This document shows, in pieces, positions 33,066 through 48,000 of a DNA stretch of 64,000 nucleotides (position 1 is the first letter of the stretch; every line of letters starts with the position of its first letter). The translations under genes and the position numbers were made by a program. Source of the stretch: Cloeon dipterum (Eukaryota; Arthropoda; Insecta; Ephemeroptera; Baetidae); assembly GCF_949628265.1 (NCBI RefSeq), contig NC_088787.1, positions 29,440,501 to 29,504,500 on the forward strand. The letters are read 5' to 3'. The notes below the pieces were generated by a model, which had not been told where the DNA came from, did not search any database, and was given only the letters and a program-made list of their open reading frames with translations.

Positions 33066-36000
33066 TTAGCCTCCTGTTTTGCAGCGAGTGAAGAAAATAA
33101 GCAGCAGAAATTCGATTACGAGCTGTTTTTGCGCCATATGTGTGGCCTGACTTCGCAATTTGGCCAATTTCGGGCCATTTTAATCCTCTTAAAGCGCATT
33201 TGAACTTCCTAAATAATTAATGTTGCTACTTTGGGTTAAAAAATGAGCGTGCAATTTTTATCGATTGGCCCTAAACTCGTGGGCCAGAGTGCATAGCATA
33301 TTATACGTTGACTTGTTTATTAGGAGTGTAACGGATTTAGGTAATTTTGACTGGCCATACATTTTTGCACCAGGTCAGTTTTCTTAAAAACATATACTTT
33401 TTGTGGCACTTTGGTTCTAGTCTAAACGAGTAAAAGCAAATCATTTGAGCAACAACGACACAAAAAATACATTTTAATGACTCTTTCTACTCCTCATACT
33501 GGTTTTAAAAAAGTTTTGCAAAAGAAATTTGAATAATTATTGTTTGATTTGAAATGCAATCAAGCGCGGGATCATCAGGGTTGCAATTGCTTACCACCCG
33601 GTTACTTTTTACGGTTTTCACCACTCAATTTTTACCAAATTCTTGCGCAAGAAATGTATTTATTCCATATTTCCCGAGCGAAAATCTAAAATGTGCGGTC
33701 GGAGTGCTCAAAATTTCCTCTACTGTGCAGATTTTTTCTTTTATATTGACATTTCTAAAAAAAAATATCTGACAAATTTACAAGTCGAGGCTATGAGCTA
33801 ATAATCAGAAAATTGTTGAAAACCGAGGTGCAAGCATTGCCTGTAAGAAAAAGAAACTGGTTAAAATAAAAAAACGCTTTTTACCACTACACTGCATTTT
33901 TTTGTTTAAATTGCGGGTTTTCTGCAACCCTGCTGATCATTTTCATGATATTCCAAATACTATATTGATATGGACGTGAATACACCTTTTTTCAAACCAA
34001 ATTTGAATGCGATTACTTTTGATGGAATGTAGGTTTTTATAAGTGTTAAATTTTATGTGATACTTACTCACTTTAAAAAATATATATATATATATATAAA
34101 TTAAATTTAAACGCAGGAAAATTATATTTTGGATGCTAATCTCTACTGTGGACTAGAAAATAATTGCGGAATATTTTTTATTTTTGTTTTCTGTTATTCT
34201 GTTTAAATTATATGAACAAACAAGAAAGGATATTGTTTTAAACCAGACATAAATTTTTATTACACCTATTCCATTGTCTTTGGCTTTTGGGTATCATTGC
34301 AGCGAGTTAAGATGTGGTTTTGTACCGAAAATAATCGGGTCTGCTGCGGCGGGGCTGGCAGCTAATTGGAAAGATGTTAGAAATGGAAAGAATAAAGCGA
34401 AGAAAGAAAGGGATGAGCAGCGGCTGGCGATAAATAATGACTCCTTTTTGGTGGCTATTTCTGATGTTTGTTGGCAGCAACAGCAAGCGACTGGGGCAAG
34501 AGTAACACACGCACGAATTATCCACCCGTCTGTCCAACACACCCGAATCACGTGACTTGCTACTCAGCAAAAAACACTTAAGACATAATTGCACCAACTA
34601 AATGGTTTCTCTTGTTCTTAACTGCACTCTTTTAAACATTGTGGTATTTAGAAAAGGATCGGATACACATTGTGTCGTTCCTGGAAGAAAGATTTTTTTC
34701 TCAGACCGCAAAATACATGAAAAAATGGTAAATTTGTTTTTTTGTGCAAAAATTTATTTCCTTTTTCACTAGCAATTATTGAAAATAAAAAACTATACAG
34801 AAATTTGTTACAAAATCTAAACGATTTAATCAATTAACTTTGGGAAGTAGAAATGAAATGATTTGCTTAGTTATCAATTCGCTTATCTTTTTTCTCACAT
34901 TTTTAATTTTGTTAAAATATTATGCTAATCTGCTTTCAAAATCATTAATACGTCTGTAACATTTTGAAGTCTCTAAAATCATTTGATGAACTAACCTGTT
35001 GTCTTTGTTACAACATGGTTTGTAAAATTGCGTTAAATAGCATGAATTTAGACAACAATAAGAAAGTACAAACTAAAGCCCCTTGTGGAAGCCCCCTGTC
35101 GTTTGTGGTTCTCGTTTTGCTCTTTATTTTAGGCTGGGTGTTGTCATCAATCGCGTTGTCGCACGGCTGTTCTTTCTCTTTCCCCTCGACTTGTCCCGCG
35201 ACAATTATTAACTGCTTTTTAAGCGTTACGCCCAATTAGTTTCCCAACCCGTGATGCAGCTAAACTAAACAGGCCAATGGCGATTTTTCAGATTGGTAAT
35301 GCAAATTTATGCTGATTAATTGATACTGTTACGAATGTTCAATATCCACGTGTAAATTGATCAATCAAACGTGCTTGAATGCTGGCCTGAGGATGATTGA
35401 TTGTGAGGAGTTTTTTTTAAACAGATTTTACACTTGGATTTTTCCTCACAAAGCAATCTGTCAATGAGGCGTGATGAGCAACAATAATATCATTTAAACA
35501 GTGTCGCAAGACGACAGACTTTCACAATATCGAATTTCTCATGGCTTGTTAGGAGTAAGTTTTCGGAACGTATTTAAATGGAATTTTTTCCTCCGTTGTT
35601 GTTTACAAATTTGCTTCGCTGGCGTGTCTGGCGATTTTGCAAATTAATAGTACTGACGATGAGCAAAAAATGCTTGGTCTTGCGGGGCGACCAGTCGACT
35701 CGCACGACAGCGTCTGTGAGCGGCAATATACGCGAGATCAAACATACATTTCCATGCACACTCGTCAGAAAGCTTCGCGCGTGCATTTGCGTATGCTATA
35801 TTTAGAGCCAGGCTGGCTGTTATTCACAAAAGTTTTCTTTCTTCCCGTCCTCTTTTTTCTTTTTTTCTATCTCTCTCTCTCAAAAGTGCGACTTCGATCA
35901 GACGCTCTGAAGGAATCGCTTTCAAGCCTAAGAGCCTTTCTATCCCGTGGTATAACAAAAATAGCACCGAGTTTTTTAATCTAGAATCCTATAGTAACGT

Positions 36001-37777
36001 GTAGAAAACAGTTTTAGAAATTTAGCAAAATTTTCAATTTCTCTTGTGGGAAAATTGGGGCTGTTCCCAATAAAGTACCCGTTTTTATCTCGTGAGCTCA
36101 CGTACACTTGCACGATTTCACTGTTGAAAGTATAGACAGTGATTGAATCATTCAATCACGATTTGAAGCAGAGTTTTTTACAAATTCATCCTGCGCAACC
36201 TTTCACCGGGGTGCACTTCAGATTTAAACTCTTTTGACGCGCGCTGACTCGTAAAACCGGCAGGAGCGATTGGATTGTCGTAAAGGCAGGCTCTAAATTA
36301 CGGCGAACAGCGACGGCGCCGTCCTCGCGGTGTCTAAACTCCGTCTTCAGGGCAGTAAATCCGCAGCTTGTTTGTTTTGCCCGCTGCAGGACGGAGGCAG
36401 GTTTTGCGAAAGAAAACGCATCGATGCGTGGCGTCGATAAACACCCGAAATAAACGGCAATCGATGCGTGCGATGCCGACTGGGCAGAGCGAGCAAAGGA
36501 GCTGGCCTGCTGGCCACCTGTTGTCGCGCCAATGGCCAAATTCGGCCGACGCCGCCGCTCGCTTTCCCTTGGCGCTTATCGCGGCGCGTGAATCTCGCCC
36601 GGCTCCAGCTTGCAGCAATTAACTCGAGGAATTAACTCGGCGGCCGCTGAATCGCAGCCCTTGTTCCGCCAAATGACGCATGCGACACCCCCGCCCGCCG
36701 ACGTGCCGCCCCCGTCTGCACCGCCAACCCATTATCTCCGCTAATCTGCTCGCGGATTTCGCTGCCGACGCATTTAGCCCCAAGACACGTGCTTCGTGCT
36801 CCGCTGAAATTTCGTTTTGAGCTCGTCTGCCACTGCTTACACGCATTTCATACTTGCATCCAGAAGATGCCTGCGGTAAAGACGCGTGCAAAACGCACTA
36901 ATATATTATTTTTTTTTTTACTTTTCTCCGAGATTCACTAAATAATTACACACTAAACTGTCGCAAATCAGAATATTCAAAATCGTGAAGTTTGCAACTT
37001 AACACTTTTTGGCTATTTTAAAATTAGGCGCACAAAACAACAAATTGTATCAGTATCAGAACGCCAACTCGGTGTTCAAGCTGGAAAATCTTTCTCAGTA
37101 AAGTAATGATGTCACGAAAACTTGTTTTGAATTTTACGAATTTTTTAAGAGTCCCCTCAGAGATTCTAAAAAATCAAATGATTTTATTTCTCACCGCTCA
37201 TTAGTGCTAATAATTGCCCGCTTATTCAAGAAGTGTTATTCTTTATGCAGGCGTCAGTGAAAATATATTGCACGAAAGCAAAACGATAGCAATAACCAGC
37301 GACGTCATTTTTTCAATTTTTTCCGTTAGATTGCAAAAAGCCATCCTCGATATCTGTCGTTCGGCCAAGGATACAAACACATAAAAATGCTAAAAGCGCT
37401 CTCGTCCCGCCATTGAAAAGCGCATAATAATCGGTTATGCAGCGTGGCATTTGCGCGCGTCGCGTCCGCCGTTCATCGCCAGAATGCACCTAATCCACAC
37501 ACAGAATGTCGCAGCAATCGCCCGAAGATCCGCACTCGTCTAAAATCTTCGTGTTCGCGAAATGCAGGCCGACTCACACCCACGATACTTCTTCTCAAAA
37601 TGTTACTTTTTACTGCACTTCACCGTGCATTTCGTACTCCTCGAGCTTTTTCATAACTTCAAGTTGCTCGAGAGAAATTTAGCGGCCAGACTCACGTTAT
37701 TAATTGTACAAAAATTTGTCCCCGCGCCACCCTGCTTTTTCCTTGCCGCAGAAACTGAAAATCTTTTCGTCTCTTGC
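33066..37777. other. PKA upstream region, probably leader introns
   Basis: No protein-coding gene is recognised. 33.1-36.0 kb is AT-rich, with a (TA)n tract at 34081-34098. 36180-36890 and 37430-37560 are GC- and CpG-rich and could be alternative promoters or untranslated exons, as PKA catalytic genes often have several. The open frames here look random in composition. Confidence 0.5.
34081..34098. repeat. (TA)n microsatellite
   Basis: Nine perfect TA units in an AT-rich spacer. Confidence 0.9.
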
Positions 37778-37779
37778 AG

Positions 37780-41280
<3,501 letters not shown>

Positions 41281-44200
41281 AGCCGCAACGAACCCTGACT
41301 GGCCCACACAAAAGAAAGAAAGAAATGCAGGAAATGAATTACAGTTAAAGCTAAGTAGAAAGACGGGACAGGAGCCAACGCCGGCAGCTGGGGTCCGGTG
41401 TGCAGCGGTGACTTCTTCAGCCGAGCTAAACCGAAAACACACATTCCTCCGATTTTGCGTTTTGTTGAGAGCACTCGGTTGCTGGGCCGCCAGAAAAATC
41501 GCCGAACGACACGGGTTGACAAGTTTCATTTTGTGCCATTTCCAAGAACACCTCCCGCCTTTTTGGTTTCCGGGCGCGGTTTCTCCTCCCCCGGCGGCCT
41601 GCTCTGCGAGTGAGAGCGACTTAGGTGTTAGATTTTTGTACTGCCGCGGTCACCGTAGCCCCGAGCCCCACCCGATCGACAAGCGGCCCACTAGCTGAGT
41701 AAGGGTTCTGGTGTAACAATCAAAGATATCAAAACTGAGATACAATCGAGCGGCGAACCGAGCCAGCCGGCGGACAGACAGCGTGCCAAAAGGCGCCTTC
41801 ATTCCAATTTCCGAGCGAGCTTCGGAACGACTTCTTTTCAGCCGAATTCGACCTCATCGGGTTGGGAGGTTCTGGTGCTTTGCGACCCAACGTATTTTAT
41901 CTTGCTTGCTTTGTGATCTCTTGTGCATTTTAAAGCGAAAAGCAACCACCAGGCTAGTCTTCCACCCACCGTTTCACGCAGGGAATCCCAACTTGATTTC
42001 TTCGCGAGTGGAGCACTGCGAATTCCAGGAATGTCCGCCCGCCGTTCTAATGGTGGACACGCTTTCTGGTGTCCGTATTAACTTTCGGATACTTTGCGTT
42101 TCTTAAAACAAATCTAATCGATCAGGAAAGTGTTGCGTGCATCTTTTTGGCTACCCTCCCTGCTTGAAAGCCCCAGAGAAAAATCAATCGTGCATTTTCC
42201 CGGAGATGCAAGCGCCTTACACACACACACACAAACATTCACGAGCAAAGTGGCCTTTTCAGGGGCGCTGTCGGCCGCTCGGTTCTCGGCCAGCCGCGAT
42301 TTAAGTAAGTGTTGTGCTAAAGAGATTCATTCATTCGTTCCCCCGCACCCACCACTTGGCATCCGTAAGGTTAAAAGTCAGTCGATGTTCTCTCCGCTCT
42401 CTTCTCCCGCTATCTCCATCTGTATCTCTGTCCGCGCAAGAAATGGTCGTGCCCTCAACCATCCACTATTATACACATTAATGACAAGTAAATCAATGTG
42501 CTGTAGCTGCAAAAACAAGGAGTTGCTGACGAACAAGACAAACAAACACGAGTAAATCAAAATGTCCAATTATATTATTATTACAAGATATCTCCCGCTA
42601 TCGACTCTATCGCAAGAAGTGCTGCTTGCCCGAAAACTACTCGCTCCATCGAGACGAGCAGGAGATTAGAGGAAATTATTAATATATATTATATTACACA
42701 CACACTACTATTATTATACGAGAAAGGAAGAAAACTACTGAACGAGCCGACGAGTCAATCTGTGTTCACTCTCTGACTATCTTTCCTACTACTGAGCTGT
42801 TGCTGAAATGTAATACACAAGACATGATGAGTTTTGTCGATCGATTTTTGATATAAAACGCAAGCTTCACTCTTGGACCCGCCGCGAGAACAACACTTTT
42901 GTGTGGAAATATAACGCTCTCTCTCTCTCTCTCTCTTCTCACCCTGAAAACGCAGGCTCAAAAAATAACTCAAAACGTTTCGAGAATCTCGCTGTCGTTT
43001 TATCCGTTTTGGTGATGTTCCTGAGCCGCAAATTGCATCGAAAACTACACTATGACAGTCCTCAATTTTGCATTCAAGAATCTCTTTTTCGCCGGTACTT
43101 GAGTAGTGTGTAGACCTGGGAAACAAAGTTTTTGTGTAACTCGGGATCGTCAACCTGTGCCCCGCCCGCCGCCGTAATTTGTAAAGAGAGTTAAATCGTG
43201 TGTATATTTATCGTGGAAAATGTAGCCGTCTTTATCATCTCAACAAACAACATATCTCTGCGCTCTTGGTGGCTCAAAATTATCGCTGGGTTTTTCCGAG
43301 AGGGTTACAAAGTCGGTAGAACGAATTCTCTTGAGCCTTTTCCGTGCATGATCCGAAAAATATTGTTATATAAATGCTGAAAATTCGATTTCTTTCGTTT
43401 TGCGAAATTGGCCGAGTCACAGAACCCTTGCTGGGAGACGAGCAATTGCAGCATGCATCTGGACCACTCTCTTTTATTTTTATCGCTACCTTATATTTTT
43501 GCCGATCGGTCGAAAAGATTCGGTTTTTTCTGCGTTGACCCGTTCGGGTCGTCTCGTAAAGTCATTCCAAGGAAACCATGCTTACAAATTAATCCGCCTG
43601 CACGAGAGTGGTGCGTCAGCTTTTTATGTCCGATTGATTTCTGTTTTTCATAAATCGATCACGATTCGCTTGTCAATGCATTATAAACAAAGCAAAATGG
43701 ATGTATAGCTCTACTTGTGATGTAAATATAAAATGAGCATAACTGAGGCAAAAAGAATCTAAATTCGCTTTTGCGTCATTCCGCAGTGAACGCAACTGTC
43801 AGCCGACGAAGGTGCTGGAAATATTATTTTTCCCTCGATTTGGAACTATACATGAGAATCTCTGCAAGAAAATCAAGATTTTTTACTGTGCCTATTAGTA
43901 GAACATTATACTTGGTGGCGCCGGCAATTTGCAGTTATTTACTCTGCCGAATAACGCAAAAGGCAAAAAATTAAACGTGTAACATCGTTAAACGCTAAAA
44001 CGAGTCCACACACAATACACGCCCGCAATCAAATTCACACTGATGTATTCAATGAAAAACGCTATGGTTGTACGAAGGGAGAAGTTCGACAGAACTCTTC
44101 TTAATCAATTCTTACCTGTTTAGTCACTTACGTTTCAACTTTCTATTTTTAACACAAATACACGTCGCCTTTGTATACCCCCTTGCGTCACTCCCCTGCT

Positions 44201-45040
44201 CTCGTCGTGTACATATTTTATTTGTTATTAGTTGTTGATTAATAAATTAATTATTGTTAATTTTTGTCGATAATAATGTGATGGATACTTCATATACTCA
44301 TTTCTTTCGAAAGAAGAAACAAACGAACGTGCACAGATGCCATTTAATTTAACTTTTGACGAGTAAAATGTCTTGTTGATTAATTTTAATTCCTGTTTGC
44401 TAGTCTGTGGTCGAAACTTTGAAATTTGTGTTTATTGGCACGATGAAATTAAGTATAAATTTAATATTATATTCTATTGAATGTTGACCAATTGGTGAAT
44501 CGATGAAAATTGTTTTGATCGTCTAATCTCATGTCTGTCAAAATTTCCGCCTGTCTTTCGAGCTGATGAGATTTCTGGAAAGAGAACCAATAAAATATGT
44601 AATGTTGTACTATGCTGTTTGGGTTGTGGATTATAATTAGCAGCATGAATTAAATGCGCTGGATGTGTTACATTGAATAATAATTATTTTTCAATTAAAT
44701 GGATCAACTTGTATCACTATGGTGTGGCAGCTTCTAAATGTGGGAGAAAATTCTATAGATAGGGTTGAGATGTTTTCGTGATTACAAAATGGTTAAAATG
44801 CAGATTAAACAGAAGCAAACACACACAAGAATTGTAACATTCAAACACTGCGAGTGAAAAAACTTTATAAGTTTTTAAAATCTGTGGAAGTAATTGCTGA
44901 TTAAAAGTTAAGAACATATGTACTAAATAATATATGTTTGAGACAAGACGATTTTCATATTTAGAGCTCTATTATTAATGACAAGTATTTGTTTGTCTGT
45001 AATATTGTACTGAAGTCTTAATAAATTATGATTGTTATGA
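41281..45040 (+). other. PKA 3'UTR and downstream region
   Basis: About 3.8 kb between the kinase stop and the MTG2 end, without a recognisable gene. It holds (AC)n at 42219-42233 and (CT)10 at 42917-42936. AATAAA signals on the plus strand occur near 44241, 44588 and at 45020-45025, so the 3'UTR may be long and have several ends. The 41.3-42.5 kb part is less AT-rich than the rest, in keeping with transcribed UTR. Confidence 0.5.
42917..42936. repeat. (CT)10 microsatellite
   Basis: Ten perfect CT units inside the presumed PKA 3'UTR. Confidence 0.9.
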
Positions 45041-45057
45041 TCCCCGAAAACGCAGGT

Positions 45058-45063
45058 TTTATT
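45058..45063 (-). terminator. MTG2 poly(A) signal
   Basis: AATAAA on the minus strand, 37 bases past the MTG2 stop at 45102-45100. The plus-strand AATAAA at 45020-45025 lies just beyond it, so the two convergent genes would end within tens of bases of each other. Confidence 0.6.
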
Positions 45064-45099
45064 GTGTTAACAATTTTTTTTTATTAAAATTCATAACGA

Positions 45100-48000
45100 C
45101 TACAAATCATCTTCGTCAGACATAAAACCACCCTCTTCTGCCAACTTTCGCATTTCCTGTACGAGCGTTGCAGTTCCCTTACCAGTCATTGCAGAAATTG
45201 GAACAATCACAGATGGCAATGGCTCCCCAGGGTAAGCTAGAGTTTCTTCAGCCTCCTTCATTAGGAGAGGAAGATTTTCCTGCAATATATATTCAACACT
45301 TTATTTATTGAATTAATAATAAATGGTGGCGAATTAGATATTTCATTGGTGTACGTACGTCAATTGTAATTTTGTTTATATTTGATTAGAATTGGCTTCC
45401 AGAATAAACTGATGCTTTAATTTTCTTGAGTAAATTTCTACAATATTAATGATAGTGTCAATTTTAAAAGGTTCCAAAATTCTGACCTTCCAAACTTAAA
45501 TATTTAATTTAACAGTACTCTCCGAAAAAATCATAGTAATACAAACAAAATCTTGAAAGAGCACTAACCAAAACAACTCAGATTTGGTACATACCACCCC
45601 AGAATAATTTCAAAAATAAATTTTTCTTGTAAAAATAAAAAAAATTTCACCTAAAAGGGCAAAAATACTGACAAGATTTCGACTTGCTCTGACAGCTAAG
45701 TCATATATAATAGTGATATATCGGGGACACGCGTTTTAAAAATAATACCTGCGCAAGGTTTTGGTCGATTTTATTCGCTGCGATGGCCCAAATTCTCTGC
45801 TGCGCAACCGTCTCGCTGTATTTTCGCAATTCGTCCCTCAGGGTGTACAGTTCGTCCAAGGGTTGGGGCCAGGGTTGGGCCAAGTCCACGACAAAGAGCA
45901 AGGATAAGCAGCGGGTCGAGTGCCGGAGAAACGCGTGGCCGAGACCTCGATTCACGTGCGCACCCTGAATCAGGCCTGGCAGGTCGGCAACTACAATTCA
46001 ACACAATCAGATATCATTTTAATCAACCATTGCTAGTGATGGCGCCTCACTGATCAACTTTCTGTAGTCGCTAAATGGAATCACTCCAAGGAAAGGACTG
46101 AGAGTGGTGAAAGGGTAGGAGGCAACCTTAGGTCGTGCCCTCGTCACCGACTGCAAAAGCGAGCTTTTCCCTGCGTTTGGAAAACCGATCTGGAAAATAT
46201 CTATGATCAGTTCATAAAAATAGCACGTGAAAAGGGAATTAGTTGATGAGCAATGAAGAGCTTGGTAACGCTTCGTATCCGTTTTATTATTATCAATCAT
46301 TCTGCACTATATACAAAAAGAAACACACTTTGTGTAAAACCTGAGACGCCACAACTTACGAAATGTATACCCCATAATGCGAACACAGTTCAAAATGCTC
46401 GAACTTAAAATTGTAACCTCCACACGCTTGAATAAGAATCACAAAGAATTAGATACAGGATCACTGGCACTTGATCATCCTCTTTCAATCACTGTAAAAC
46501 TGGAATGAATTTTAACAAACGTGTGTCAACAGCAAGCCTCGATCTTTTTCTGATTTAATGCGCTTATAAAGTTTTTTACAAGATAACCAAAGTAAAATTT
46601 AAATTTGAGTTTGGAAAATTAACACATTAATTAAAAAATGAATCCAAAGTGAAGTCACATGATGATTTGTGGCTCTGTGACCGAGGCGGCGATGCTCTTG
46701 TGAGGGAGCACCTGGCCCCCGTTGATGTACAATTCGTCCTTGACAATCACGTCTTCACCAAGCACCGTGTTGTTTTCCATGCGCACCCATCGTCCTACTA
46801 CCGAACGCCAGCCAATTATACAACCTTCCAACCAAGAGTGTGAGCGAACAGTTGCACCCTGAAATTTTAAAAGGCATTTAAACTTAATAATCAGTGTTGT
46901 GGCTTAATTAGTTTTGTCTTGTTTTGTTTGGAAGAATTTTTATAAAATTCTAACAAAAGAAATCGTTGGAAAAATATAGAGCTGCCTTTTTTTCTTACCC
47001 ACAAAAAAATAGTTTCTCTTTTCTTTGAATTTAAAACCAAATTTAAAAAAAGCAATTTCATGTGAGCACAATTTAAATTGAAATTATCTGCATTGATGCG
47101 AAAATTGAGCAATATAATTTCAAATTATTTTCTAAGCTGGTGGTTACCTTGAGTATGACACTTCGTTTGATACAAACGCCATCCTCAACGCTGACGTCAG
47201 GTCCAATAGCAACATTTGGTCCGATTCGGCAGTTCTGACCGATCCGCGCAGAAGGGTCCACAAGTACATTGCCGACAACTCCTGGGCCGTTGTACAGCGA
47301 GTCAGGATTGCTCTGTCGAACGGATCCTAAGTAGAGTGAGAGGCCAGTGAGGAAATCACGTGGCTGGCCGACGTCCATCCAAAAGCCGGGCAGTTCCATT
47401 GCGAACAACGCCCCATCAGCAGCCATGTGAGGAAACACCTTAAAATTTTAAAGAAAATAGTTAATCAGGAAAATGAGAAACGTCTAATTTTGATACATTT
47501 TAAGGACATTTCTCTCGTTTTAGTTCAAGCTTTTAGAAAATTTACTTTTCAGTGTTGGTAATTTGTCTAGATGCCAACCAACAATAATTTTAACTTTGAT
47601 TTTGTCAGCTATTTTTATTTAGCTAAAAAGAATATGCATAAAAATTTACGCACAAACAAGGTATGACTCCAAGGCACCAAACCCTTTTGTTAAATAAAGA
47701 CTTAAAAATATCTTTTGCCTTAAGATATTCACAAAAATGATTTTCTACCTGCATCTTAGACATTATATGAATGGAATTACCTCTTTTTCAATGGAGGTTG
47801 GTTTCAGTTCTATCCGATCGAGCACTTTAGGGCTGAGGATGTACATTCCCGCGTTGATTTTGTTGGAGACAAACTCCTGCGGCTTCTCGATGAAGCTTTT
47901 AATGCGGCCTGACAATCCGTCGTAGACGACGACGCCATACTTGGAGGGCTCCTCGACCTTGGTCACAGCGATGGTGCCTTCGCCGCCATGTGCCTTGTGG

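Noticed and set aside
36186-36891. Several 60-117 codon frames on both strands
   Set aside because: Compositional by-product of a CpG-rich block; no conserved motif and no splice links.
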